A stretch of 64,000 nucleotides of DNA from Ochotona curzoniae (lineage: Eukaryota > Chordata > Mammalia > Lagomorpha > Ochotonidae), in NCBI RefSeq assembly GCF_017591425.1, contig NW_024466459.1, forward strand, positions 3,782,001-3,846,000, read 5' to 3'. The notes beneath the pieces are model-generated. The model was not told the DNA's origin. It did not search any database and saw only the letters and a program-made list of their open reading frames with translations. Within the stretch, counting starts at the first letter, position 1. The number at the start of each line of letters is the position of its first letter. Below are positions 45,697 to 55,965 of this stretch, in pieces. The position numbers and the translations under genes were made by a program.

Positions 45697-45990
45697 GGGC
45701 ATTTTGGCTTAGTTAGTTATCTCTAACTAACACCTGCAATGCCAGCTTCCCATAGGGGCTCCAGTTTGAGTCCTGTCTGTTCCACTTCTGACCCAGCTTC
45801 CTGCTTTAGCACCTGGGAAAGCTGTTGAAGGTGGCCCAACACTTGTCACTCATGTAAAAGACCTCGATGAAGCTCCCGGGGACCTGGCAGCTTTGGCCTG
45901 GCCCAGGACTGGCCGCTGTGGTTATCTGGGTAGTGAACAAGCAGATGGAAGATATCTCCCCTGCTTGTTCACTCTGCTGCCTGCACAGTG
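45697..45990 (+). mobile_element. CSINE, tail lost
   Basis: 'gcttagttagttatctctaactaacacctgcaatgcc' to 'ggttatctgggtagtgaacaagcagatggaag' is a forward CSINE. The A-tail is absent where the next, reversed CSINE piece begins. Confidence 0.9.
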
Positions 45991-45991
45991 C

Positions 45992-46098
45992 AAATTAACA
46001 GGAAGCTGGATCAGAAGCGGGGTAGCTGATCCGAACCAGGCACTATGCTTTGGGTTACAGTTGTCCCAAGCATGAACTTAACAGAGCCAAGTACTTGC
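45992..46098 (-). mobile_element. CSINE 5' half, reversed against its neighbour
   Basis: 'taacaggaagctggatcagaagcggggtagctgatccgaaccaggcac' is the 5' half of a reverse CSINE. Both joined copies lack their 3' ends, consistent with a deletion between two oppositely oriented elements. Confidence 0.75.
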
Positions 46099-47365
46099 CC
46101 ACCCCAACCCCCAAAAGACAGCACCTGACCACTGTGCCCAAAAGCCCACCTAAATATGGCCATTATTTTATTTTTGCCATATGTCAGCACTGTCTCCTCT
46201 ACTGAGCATCGACACGCAGCACAGGCCAGGAGTCATGGAAATGCAGGAACAGACGGCAGCACGGAACTCTGTCGTTTCCATTCTGGTTTGGTCCTCAAAT
46301 CATGCTCAAGAGGAGAGTGTAACCGCAAAATTAAAAATAAAAATAGAACAAGAAGGAAAAAAAAAATGAATGAAGTGTGTTCATTTCCATTGTTAAGCAA
46401 AGGTCACAGACACAAGCCACAAAAAATGAGACAGGTGAGCAAAGCAGGCCGCCTCCTTCTGTGCCTGTCGTCGTGGAGGCGAAGGCCAGAGGGAAGTCCA
46501 GGGAACCCGTGGTCACCTTGGGCCAGCTGCTCTCCTGGGCTTGCCCTGAGCAGTTAGCAGCAGCTGTGTGTGGAACCTGAGTCTGTCCTTCAGCTCTCAC
46601 TGACCGCACGGAAGCGGATGGCAGGGACTGGCCTTCAGAGCTGTTGTCTTCAGTGTCTCCCAGGGAGCTCTTTCGGATGGGAAGACACCCAGCATCTCAG
46701 AACAAAAAAGTGCTCTCCCAGGTATCGCCCAGAGAGATTAAGACAACCAACTGGGGTCACACAGCCAAACCCGGACAAACCGAAACTGATGTCAGAATCT
46801 GCCACTTCCCCTCTCATCCTTCTAGCCCCTTCCATGGCCAGTGGCTCATTGTCACCCGGGAGGCTGTGTCTGTCACTGGCTTGGTCACTTGCTGTAAGTC
46901 TCACCTGGAAACCTGGCCCTACACAAACTCAGATGGATATCTGTGTTCCAGAATAGCTGCACCCACACTACTCAGACCCACCGTGGCAGGCGGGCAGCAG
47001 GCGGGCAGTCCCTGGCACTGAGGCCCCTGGCAGACCAGCGTGATGCTAGACTTCTCCCTTGGGGTCTCATTCCGTGTTGGGCTTGGGAGGGGCCAATACC
47101 CATTGACTCACAGAGAGCAGGGCTGCCGGGTGCACCCTGAATTCCCAAAGAATCGTGTTCATCTTCCTGTCCCAATGGTGCAGTCCAGGGAATGGACTCT
47201 GGGCTGAGAAAGATGCTCAGCGCCCAGCCCAGAAGCCCTGCAGCTTCTGCAGGGGACCCAACCCTGCTTGCTTGTGGCAGCAGCGCAGGGTCAGAAGTTG
47301 CATGGGCCTGGGGCTCTGCTGGGTCTGGGGGATCTGCAGCCAGGGACAGGGATCTGCCAGGTTCT
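46099..47365. other. GC-rich unique sequence
   Basis: No exon is recognised. Frames of up to 134 codons overlap on both strands. A weak reverse-MIR trace lies at 46735-46805 ('ctggggtcacacagcc...gatgtcagaatctgcc'). Confidence 0.4.
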
Positions 47366-47700
47366 CTGGCAGCTGCCTCATTTCCTCGCTGGGAGATGAG
47401 GCAGCTGTCACTTCCTCTGCCGCTCTCCTTCCCACCTGAAGGGATGTCCCCCCCTCACGCCCGCCCTAGCAAGCCAGCCAGCATCTACATCTGCGGCTGC
47501 TCAGCAACCCAGCCTCCTCCTTGCACACTTCAAAGGCTTTCTCACCGAGGGGCTGGGGCGATCGCAGCGCTGGGGGGTCAGCTTCAAAGATGGTGAATAA
47601 CTGGGGGCTGGCCCCCTTCAGAGCGGCCTCACACTCTGGGGCTGAGTCGGCTCTTTCCCGTCAGCGGGGAGGACGTCCCCTTGGAAGGCACATCCCAGTC
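47366..47700. promoter_or_regulatory. GC- and CpG-rich block with a 12-bp inverted repeat carrying two E-boxes
   Basis: CAGCTGCCTCAT (47370-47381) and ATGAGGCAGCTG (47396-47407) are exact reverse complements separated by 14 bases. Each contains the E-box CAGCTG. ETS-like TTCCTC and CTTCCTCT lie in the spacer and just downstream. CpGs are comparatively frequent from 47458 to 47690, below true CpG-island density. No TATA box or exon is seen. Confidence 0.35.
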
Positions 47701-48102
47701 TTTCTCCCTCCCTCCCCACGCCTCCCCTAGGCTTCCCTGGCCAGCTCCCATCCTGCACCCCCTCAGGCTGTCTCCATCTGGGCCAAGATGCATGCAAGGT
47801 GGGGTAAGAGGATAGCAGTTGGGCTTGACTCTGAGGTCTGTGTGTGCGCGCACATATGCCTGTGTGCACCTGTGTGTGGGGGGAAGGATGCTGCCAAAAA
47901 TTGTGTATGTGTACTTCCTCAATGTTGTCAGCCCCTGAAGGTACTAGAGGCAGCTTGCAGAGCTAGCTTCCATCGCTGGAGTGTGGAGGGAGGGCCTGGA
48001 AGGACTGCTAGCGTGCAAGACCACAGCATCCTTGACCCCTTTCTGCTGAATCAGACTCCTCTGTAATCAGGTGAAAACCAAGTAAAACATCCCTCGGTTC
48101 CC
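47701..48102. other. unique sequence
   Basis: TG-rich patches near 47838-47910. No gene is recognised. Confidence 0.4.
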
Positions 48103-48103
48103 A

Positions 48104-48478
48104 ACACACACACACACGTACACACACCCTACAAAGGCACCAGTACTTCCCCAGACTGAGAGATTCCAAAGGCCTGCTGGTGGCCAAGTGCTGTCCGGGC
48201 GGCACTGAGAGCACTCCTGGGACAGAGCTGGCCCCTGAGCCGGGTTTGCTGTGTGTGGCTCTCAGATGCAGTGAATTGTGTGTCCAGGACACCACAGCCC
48301 ACCTAGCTCCTTGTGCTTCCTCTGCCACGGGCCCCAGCACACACAGGCCCACCCACATGCACAGTCCTGGGCACCTCATGTGGGTGTGCACATACAAGGT
48401 CCCACCTGCACACACTCACACATAAACACAGGCACAACCCACACTCTGATACACACACTCAAACGCACAGTGCGCCCT
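48104..48478. repeat. CA-rich region with a (CA)n core
   Basis: (CA)n at 48104-48128 and scattered imperfect CACA words from 48325 to 48470. The reverse-strand 135-codon frame is partly a product of this composition. Confidence 0.75.
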
Positions 48479-48638
48479 AAGAGAGATGGAGGATTGCTGT
48501 CCCCCCAGTAGCTTGTCTTGTGCCTGAGGGCTGGGCACACATATAAGTGCACACATACACATGCTTACTTACAAACATGAGCACATGTGTACTTCCCAGG
48601 GTTGGTGGAAAATACACGTCCTTGATTTTCAAAAGTAC
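48479..48638. other. unique spacer
   Basis: Further scattered CA/CATA words. Nothing else is recognised. Confidence 0.4.
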
Positions 48639-48639
48639 A

Positions 48640-48918
48640 CTTTTTAAAAGAATTATTCCTTTTTCTTGGAAAGAGAGACTTACAGAGAGAAGAGACAGAG
48701 ATCTTCTGTCCACGGGCTCACTTCCCAAAATGACCTCAATGGCCAGAGATACTGATCCAAAGCCAGGAGCCAGGAGCCTCTTCCAAGTCTCCCGTGTGTG
48801 TACAGGGGCCCAAGGTTTTGGCCTTCCTTTCCCAGGCCACAGGCAGGGAGCAGGATGGGAAGTGGAGCAGGATTGGGAGGGCAGGGATTGCAGGCTGAGA
48901 ACTCGCACTAGCCCCCAA
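48640..48918 (-). mobile_element. CSINE, pika-type
   Basis: 'ttcttggaaagagagacttacagagagaagagacagagatcttctgtccacgggctcacttcccaaaatg', 'gggcccaaggttttggcc' and 'tcccaggccacaggcagggagcagg' place it with the pika-type copies. Confidence 0.9.
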
Positions 48919-48989
48919 AATATGTTTTAAATCCATTGCTGTTCTTTGGGCATTGCTGACTGATACGTGTCCCTCTATTCATTGTTCAT

Positions 48990-49420
48990 CTACTATCTAT
49001 TTCATCCATCCCTCTATCCGTCAATCTGAGAATAATGTAATTTACACCCTAGTTTCTTCACCAAACATGTCTCCCCTGTCACCATTTTCATGGTCGCATA
49101 GTATCTCATAGTATAGTTGCATCACAACTCCTTTATCAAAATTCCCCATTATTATATGTAAAGATGACTGAGAAAATGTCTGCATCTTTGGCCAATCCTT
49201 AGGATGCATTCCCAAGAAGAAAATTATCAGGCTGAGGGAAATGCCAACATGCAAGGCCACTGGTAAATGTTGCCACATCACCCTCAGAGTCCCCAGTATT
49301 ACAGACATTCACAGAAGTCTTTGAATGCTCACTGCCAATCTTATGCCTCTTAAAATTCAGATTTTCTATTTAGAATATTTGGCAATGGTACTCGAATATA
49401 TACTTAAACATCTTATGCAT
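48990..49420 (-). mobile_element. L1M LINE, 3' UTR
   Basis: 'gtcgcatagtatctcatagtatagttgcatcacaactcctttatc', 'ggccaatccttaggatgcattcccaagaag' and 'tgttgccacatcaccctcagagtcccc' match the reversed 3' UTR of an old L1, including the 'ccttaggat...attcctagaagtgg' neighbourhood. Confidence 0.75.
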
Positions 49421-49427
49421 TTCAGAA

Positions 49428-49464
<37 letters not shown>

Positions 49465-49478
49465 TATACATACACACT
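49428..49478. repeat. compound (TA)n(CA)n microsatellite
   Basis: About 13 TA units followed by short CA and TACA runs. Confidence 0.93.
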
Positions 49479-49491
49479 AAATATAACATCT

Positions 49492-49795
49492 AGGGGCCAG
49501 CCACCACCTGCAGCACTGGCATCCCATATGGGAACTGATTTCAGACCTGGCTGCTCCACTTCTGATCCTGCTTCTTGCCAATGTGCATGGAAGAGCATCA
49601 GGGGATTGCCCAAGTCTTTGGGCCTCTGCACCATGTGGGAGACCCAGAGGAAGCTCCTAGCTCTTGGTTCAGATTGGCTCAGCTCCAGCCATTGTCAGAG
49701 TGAACCAGCAGATGGAAGATCTTTCTCTCTGTCTCTCTTCCTCTCTGTAAATCTGCCTTACAATTAAAACAAAATTTTTTTTTAAAAAAAGGAAG
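49492..49795 (+). mobile_element. CSINE, head shortened
   Basis: 'gggccagccaccacctgcagcactggcatcccatatggg' shows that the usual 'tagcatagcaggctaag' part of the head is missing. Body and tail are intact. Confidence 0.92.
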
Positions 49796-49880
49796 ATTCT
49801 CTTGCCCTTCATCTTTCTCTCTCCATCTTTCTTTCTCTCTCCCTCTATCTGTTTCAGATAAATAAGACGAATCTTTAAAA
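49796..49880 (+). mobile_element. CSINE 3' tail fragment
   Basis: A second pyrimidine tract and 'ataaataagacgaatctttaaaa' tail follow immediately after the previous tail, suggesting a truncated second CSINE or a tail duplication. Confidence 0.5.
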
Positions 49881-49883
49881 AAT

Positions 49884-49942
49884 AAAAGGAGGAAGAAAGA
49901 GAAAGAAAAAAAGGAAGGAAGGAAGGAAGGAAGAATAGGAAA
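49884..49942. repeat. (GGAA)n purine tract
   Basis: Mixed GAAA and GGAA units; five or six perfect GGAA units in a row. Confidence 0.9.
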
Positions 49943-50281
49943 GAAATCTCCCTTTTCTTGTCACCTTATTGTCCCAGCTGACTTCCCTTCCTACGCTAAC
50001 CTCTGGGACCGGTTCACTGACCTCCCATCCAGGTCTCTCTGCAGCAGGCGCAGCCGCACACATGTGGCAGGATGGTATTGCATACCCTTGACCCACTAGA
50101 TTCCTTTCTTATGCGTGTTTCCTTCTTACTTCTTGTTGCCCTAAGGGAGAGTTGTTGCCACAGAAGCAGAGAACAAAGACATCAAAATCTTGACATCTAT
50201 GGATGAAAAAGCCAGACTCTGTGAGAAGACATGAAGGTTTCCCCCCTAGCGCAGAGGAAGCACTAGAGGAGACAGACCAGG
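49943..50281. other. unique sequence
   Basis: Nothing recognised. Confidence 0.4.
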
Positions 50282-50282
50282 A

Positions 50283-50643
<361 letters not shown>

Positions 50644-51528
50644 AGGATGAGGAGTTGGAAGATTTGGGGCTGATGGGCAGGAGTCTTTTGTGCCCCATCC
50701 CCTACACAGACAAGATGCACAAGATGCAACCCCCCTCTGGTGGGTTGGGAAATCCACCAGCCTAGTGAAGTGTGCTGCCTGCTTCTTGTCCTGGAGCTGG
50801 CTACTGCACAAGAGCCTTCAGTGTCCATGGTGTCAGAACAACAAAAGAGAAGTGGCCAGAGGAGTGCCAGGATTACAGAGGACCCCAGGCAGTGCCACAG
50901 AGTCACACATGTGCTGGAGAAGCACAGGGCAGCCCTGGTGCTATGGAGAAAGGGTCATCACCCACAGTGGCAAGAGGTGAGCCTTGGGAAGTGGTGTGGA
51001 GACATGGGTGATGATGCTGACATGCTGTGAGCCTCTCCGGACGTCACATGGGAACACTCATCAGGACATCTTCTAGTGTGGACGGACTCTGGTTGTTGAG
51101 TGGGACCCTTCTCCCAGCAAGACCCTTCCTGTCAAGGAGAAATGCCATAGAACTGGGGAAGAGGGGAGTAAAAAATAATTCCTATAGATTGAATTTACTT
51201 AGAGTTGACTAGGTCATTTTCTGACATCATATTGTGATCATAAGAAATGGTCAATTACTTCCAATATTTGAACAACAGCTTCAAAATTTAGAGTAAATAT
51301 TATATCTTACATATTCTTACCTAAGCAAGATACTGTAAGCATAACACATTGTATATCATTCTGTGACTTGGCACTATATTATATGTGTGTGAGTATGTGC
51401 TCCACCAGTTTAGTGCATGTCCTCTGCCTCATTCTTTTTTCAACAGTGTTGTAGCATCACTCTCCATTTTTGCTAAGCCGAGTTTCTGTCTTTGGGCTAG
51501 GCTGGCACTTCCAGTTTGTTGGGTGAAC
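50644..51528. other. unique sequence
   Basis: No gene or repeat is recognised. Three overlapping forward frames of 79-96 codons near 50690-51030 have no signature. Confidence 0.4.
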
Positions 51529-51529
51529 A

Positions 51530-51690
51530 GCCAGAGCTGGGCCTTGTCAAAGCCCGGAACCATGAGCTTCATCTAGGTCTCCCATGTGGGTGCCAGGGAC
51601 CTGAGGACTTTACCATCTTCTGCTACCTTCCCAGGCTGTGAGCAGAGAGCTGAATCAAATGTGGAGCAACTGGGGCTTGAACCAGTTTTT
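51530..51690 (-). mobile_element. CSINE, 5' half
   Basis: 'agccagagctgggccttgtcaaagcccggaaccatgagcttcatc' to 'gtgagcagagagctgaatcaaatgtggagcaactggggcttgaaccag' is the central to 5' part of a reverse CSINE. The tail and extreme head are missing. Confidence 0.82.
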
Positions 51691-51691
51691 C

Positions 51692-52074
51692 AAATCTACA
51701 ATATATTTACTTGTTATTTCTCTGGTTTTTCAGTAACTCAAGAGATGTGTTAAAGTTTGCCTTTGGCTATGGACCTATCCTTTATTCCATGTGGTTCTGA
51801 AAATTACTGCTTTGTGCATTTGTAGCTACTTTGTTTGCTACATGAAAATTTAGCTTTATGTGATTTGCTCTTTAATTGAAAATTTAGCAATTTTAGCATA
51901 TCATTACTGATCTTTTTTTTTCCTCCTTAAAGTCCATAATGTCTGACTTGATGTGCTGCACGGTCTTCTGCTGTTTTATGTCTGTAAGCTATACCTCATC
52001 CCATCCATCCTCTTACTCTACTTTTATTCTAGTTACATTTATCCCAAATCTCTCAGGAAAAATCAGTTTTTTGT
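51692..52074 (-). mobile_element. L1M LINE 3' UTR, piece 1
   Basis: 'tttagcatatcattactgatc', 'cctccttaaagtccataatgtctgacttgatgtgctgcacggtcttctgctgttttatg' and 'ctcatcccatccatcctcttactctacttttattctagtt' follow the reverse strand of an L1M 3' UTR. Confidence 0.7.
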
Positions 52075-52075
52075 C

Positions 52076-52210
52076 TTAAAAAAAGATTTACTTATTTGAA
52101 AGTCAAGGTTACAGAGAGGGAGAGACAGAGGAAGATCTTCTGCTTGTCCACTCCCCTAATGGTTCCAGCAGCCACACCAACACCAAGAGCCAGGAGCCTC
52201 ATCAAATACC
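52076..52210 (-). mobile_element. CSINE 3' half inside the L1M
   Basis: 'aaagatttacttatttgaaagtcaaggttacagagaggg' to 'accaagagccaggagcctcatc' is the 3' half of a reverse CSINE. It separates two L1M pieces. Confidence 0.85.
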
Positions 52211-52395
52211 CACTCTGTCTTTGGTTTTCATTGGTTTAATATGATAGGCCTAAATTTAGGTGTGTTTTTCGTTTTCATTTTTATTGCTTCAAACCAGTTT
52301 CTTTTCTGTTACTAAATTCTTCAATGATTCATAGGTCATACAGTAGCATAACTTCCTCCAGGAAGGTTTTTTGTTTTCTTTTGATTTTGTTTTGT
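52211..52395 (-). mobile_element. L1M LINE 3' UTR, piece 2
   Basis: 'ctctgtctttggttttcattggtttaatatgataggcctaaatttaggtgtg' is the reversed L1M 3' UTR sequence that normally follows some way beyond piece 1. Confidence 0.65.
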
Positions 52396-52736
52396 GGCTT
52401 TTCATTTAAGGGAACATAGAGTAGTTACATGACAGAGACTATAATATCCCAGACGTGAAGATACAATGCAGTGTGCATCTCTACTTCCAAATCAAAGATG
52501 GACTCCCAATGAAACTGTTCAATATACCTTGACAATAGCATGCTGGACTGTCGGCCATTGTCCACATTCACAGTGTCAGGATACACTTAGATAGCAGAAT
52601 GATGGACTTAGGATTGCTTGTGAAGGGTTATACTATCATTAAAATATGGGGGAAATTGTTGAGGGGGTAAGGGAAATCCCAGAGCCTATGGAATTGTATC
52701 ACACAATTTTTTAAAATCCTGCATGAAGTTTATAAC
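52396..52736 (+). mobile_element. lagomorph-specific element, probably a young L1 3' end
   Basis: The end of this piece ('ggttatactatcattaaaatatgggggaaattgttgaggggg...aatcccagagcctatggaattgtatcacacaattt') is clearly homologous to the reverse strand of 58494-58800. Its G-rich track followed by 'aaattgta' just before the end resembles the 3' terminus of lagomorph L1s. It lies inside the old L1M in opposite orientation. Confidence 0.6.
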
Positions 52737-52753
52737 TCCTCTTGAATCTATAT

Positions 52754-53072
52754 TCTTTTAATTTTTTTTTTTTTTTTGGAGACACAAACAGAGAGAGAGA
52801 GCAAGATCTTCCAAAGGCTGGTCCACTCCTCAAATGGCAGCAACAACCAGAGCTGAGCCGATACGAAGTTACGAGTCAGGAGTTGCTTCCCAGCTTCCCT
52901 TGGGTACAAGTGTCCAAGGACTTAGACCATTCCTAGGCCACAGTTAGAGAGCTAGATTGGATGTGGAATTGGCCATCCAAAAGCACTTACATGGGACACG
53001 AACCAGCACCTATATGGAATGCTTGTTCATAGGCAGAGTATTGGCCTGCTGAACCATCACATCCACCCTTCC
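52754..53072 (-). mobile_element. CSINE, full length
   Basis: Tail as the T-run at 52760-52777, then 'gagacacaaacagagagagagagcaagatcttcc', 'acgagtcaggagttgcttccc' and the head 'atggaatgcttgttcataggcagagtattggcctgctgaacc'. It is also nested in the L1M. Confidence 0.9.
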
Positions 53073-53073
53073 A

Positions 53074-53790
53074 TTTGTCTTTTTAGAAAAGACTTCTTTT
53101 TCACTTACTTGAAAAGCAAAGTTGTTAATTTTCAAAAATTCTTTGTCTTCAGCTATTGCTTCTTTCCTATTGCTTCTTTCCCCGGTTGCACTCCAATTGT
53201 GCAGAGCTTTTACAGCCCTCGGTCATATCTGGCTTCTCTCTCTGTACTGTGCATGCCTCTCCTTCTCTTTCCTTCTGTCCTTCCTCTCTCGTCACTTCCA
53301 TTCATTCTGATTAATTTTTTAACCTGTCTTCCATTTCATTAATTCTCTCTTTAGTTTTGTCTAATCTTTTTTTTTTTAAACTATCCACTGGCTTTTTTTA
53401 AAAAAAAAAATTCTGTTGTACGTTTTAGTCTTATATTTTCTTTTCAGTGATTGAAAGACATTCTATATTGTCTTTTTTAAAACTATCACGGAGTTCACTG
53501 CCAATTCTCATTCTTGTCTTCTTAAGATAAGACTTCTTAAGATCTGTGTCTAATAACTTTAGTAACACAAGGTCCTGCAGATTCATTGCTATAATTACAT
53601 CCTACTAGTTCTAATTCATCTTTCCTTACATCTTTTTGCCTTTGACTGTGGACTGATCTTCGTGTTCAGAAAATGGCTTATGGAAATCATTTGCAGTCTG
53701 AGGTAATGGCTACTTCTTCCACTGGGAATTTCCATTTCTTTCTTTAGAGTTCCCTGGATTCTTAGCAATACTGCCTCCCCTTAGGGCGAG
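53074..53790 (-). mobile_element. L1M LINE 3' UTR, piece 3
   Basis: 'aacctgtcttccatttcattaattctctctttagttttgtctaatc', 'gattgaaagacattctatattgtc', 'ctcattcttgtcttcttaag' and 'aataactttagtaacacaagg' continue the reversed L1M 3' UTR. Together the pieces span about 2 kb. Confidence 0.68.
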
Positions 53791-54046
53791 TTCCACCAAG
53801 ATCAGGATTGACCTGTCATCTCTTCCATGGAGGCTTGCCAGGCACCACCTTTCTTTGGGAGACACTGGACAACAATTTAATGCTCTTAGTACTGGGGATC
53901 TGTTCAGAGCTATGTTCAGCCTTTCAACTTCCCAGAGTCTCTTCTAGAACTAGGAAGAATGATTATGTTATTATAGGCCCCATTTTGTATGCCAGGTGGA
54001 CATTCTCTAGAAGTAGAAGGACAAGCCAACAAAGAGAGTTAAATAG
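53791..54046. other. unique spacer
   Basis: Could be decayed L1; nothing firm. Confidence 0.35.
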
Positions 54047-54047
54047 A

Positions 54048-54380
54048 GGGCTGGGGCAATGGTGTTGCAGGATAATCCTCTTCCTGTGGCACTAGCATCC
54101 CACATAGGTGGGATATTCAGTTTACATTCCAGCTGCACCACTTCCAGAGCAGCTCCCTGTTAATGTGCCTGGTAAGCCAGCAGAGGACAGCCCAAAGTCT
54201 TGGGTCTCTGAACCCACTGGCCATCCAAAAGAAGCTCATGACTCCCGGCTTCAGACCAGTTGGCTCTGGTTGTTGTGGCCATTTTGTGGCCAAGTGAACT
54301 AGCAGGTGGAAGATCTCCCTGTTATTCCTTCTCCCTGTTAACTCTAACTTTCAAGTAAGATAAATAAATCTTAAAAACAA
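54048..54380 (+). mobile_element. CSINE, full length
   Basis: 'gggctggggcaatggtgttgcaggataatcc' to 'aactttcaagtaagataaataaatc'. Flanking 'aacaaag' on the left (54028) and 'aacaaag' on the right (54376) may be a short target-site duplication. Confidence 0.93.
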
Positions 54381-55568
54381 AGCTAGAAAGCACGATAGAA
54401 ATTGCTCCACCTGTTTCTCTCTCCTCAGGACTAGGACAGTCTCAATCACTTATGCTGAATTTAGAAAAACGCTTGCTAGGCGCATCCCCTCTGAGACGTA
54501 CTGCATCCTTGGAAGACACGCAGATTCAGTCCCCCTCTGATGGCTCGCTTGTCACGGAGAGAATGGGCTGAGAATGCCAGAGCCTGGGCTGGGGGACCAC
54601 GGCAAAGACCCCCTTATGGTGTCACTCCAGAGTGAGAGTGACAGCCGTGGGTTCTATTTTGGGGATTAATGTGTCCCATGGGTTGCATATGCGGATGGCA
54701 AAACAGCTCTCAGATGACACAAACATTTTCAGTAGGAGGAAATGTTTTTCCTGAAGAGGCACAGAGATGAAAGGGCTGAGCGATTGATCTTCACTCCAAA
54801 GAAGGGAGGAGAGGAAACGATCTCACAGCCAGGAAGTGCGGTTCCGAAGAGCTTTTCCTATTTCCTCTGCCTCGTCCCTGCAGTTGCAGGAATGCTCCTA
54901 TGCCACGTTCAGTTAGAAATACTTTCTCTTACATGAATGCTTTTCTCACTCATCTCTGTACTGTCAGTAATGTCTGTGACACACAAGACAGCCTACAGTC
55001 TGCACGTAATCTCTGTGTGCCAGGGGATGGGAATTAAGCAGGCCAAGCGAAGGTGGTATCTACCCCTACATTGCTCCTCCTCCCGGGACCCCATAACAGC
55101 AGCCACACTGGAGAAACAGAGATGGAATTCCAGGGTGACCGACGACCACCGGCAGCAAAATGAGCACACTCCCTCCATCTCAACCCACTTTTGCCCTTCC
55201 ATCATCCACTTCCCTGCGGCTGAGCAGAGGCTAGAAGGTCTTTGTCCAAGGGATGCAGGATGCCTCCTCGGAAACCTGCTCTTCTACGGGACCCTCCCAG
55301 GGGTGGGACTAGGGCAGCAGAAAGGGGGTGTCCAACAGGGATGGAATGACGGTGAGGCGATGGAGGTCAAAGCTGAGTGCATTGTCAATCCTGCCTATAT
55401 TGAAGACATTGCCATTATTTTCCTCATGGATTTTTTTTTTTTGCATTAATTTTGAGTTTTTAAAGTGCTGCCTGAAAGTGTTATTTGCTAGATTCTATAG
55501 GGGGTGTTCTGTTGTTACTGCCTACCCCAGGCAAAGGCCTGACCAATATCAGCCTAGAACTGGCTACA
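54381..55568. other. unique sequence
   Basis: No repeat is recognised. A 170-codon forward frame occupies 54937-55449. It shows no domain or family signature, ends in a T-run-encoded Phe stretch, and is not supported by splice or promoter context, so I do not call it a gene. Confidence 0.4.
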
Positions 55569-55569
55569 T

Positions 55570-55615
55570 CACACACACAAATACACACACACACACACAT
55601 ACATGCACACACACA
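55570..55615. repeat. interrupted (CA)n microsatellite
   Basis: Three CA runs interrupted by ATA and TACATG. Confidence 0.92.
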
Positions 55616-55808
55616 AGTGAGAGCCACATCGTCTGGTTCCTTGGTGCTTTGATCCCAAGCACATCCCCTGCCTCCAATGCCATTTGCTTTTTTCTCTCCA
55701 GAGCCCTGCAAAAACTCTTGAGCCTGGAATCTCAGCCTTGACCCTCTCTCTAGGAATAAATAAACGCTGTGTCCTGATATTTCTTCACCCTCCACTTCCC
55801 TTGGCCGC
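55616..55808. other. unique spacer
   Basis: Nothing recognised. Confidence 0.4.
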
Positions 55809-55809
55809 T

Positions 55810-55965
55810 GGACTCATCACCCTGGATTGCAGTCATCAATTCAAGTATTCTTCTCCCCGACTGGAGGGAGTGATCTTTGAGGGCACACCTCTTATCATGT
55901 TCATCTCTTCCTGTGGTCAACAGCTGGCACTAAGCAAGCAGGTGCACAAGGACATGTACCTTGAA
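55810..55965 (+). mobile_element. possible L2 LINE 3' end
   Basis: 'tattcttctccccgactggagggagtgatctttgagggcacacctcttatcatgttcatctc' followed by 'cagctggcactaagcaagcagg' parallels the 'ccctactagactgtgagctccttgagggcagggac...ttcatctc...cctggcacatagtagg' end of L2. It is much decayed and lies under a 189-codon frame (55684-56253) that I therefore reject as a gene. Confidence 0.45.

Noticed and set aside
54937..55449. 170-codon forward frame
   Set aside because: No recognisable domain, and it ends in a T-run-encoded Phe stretch.
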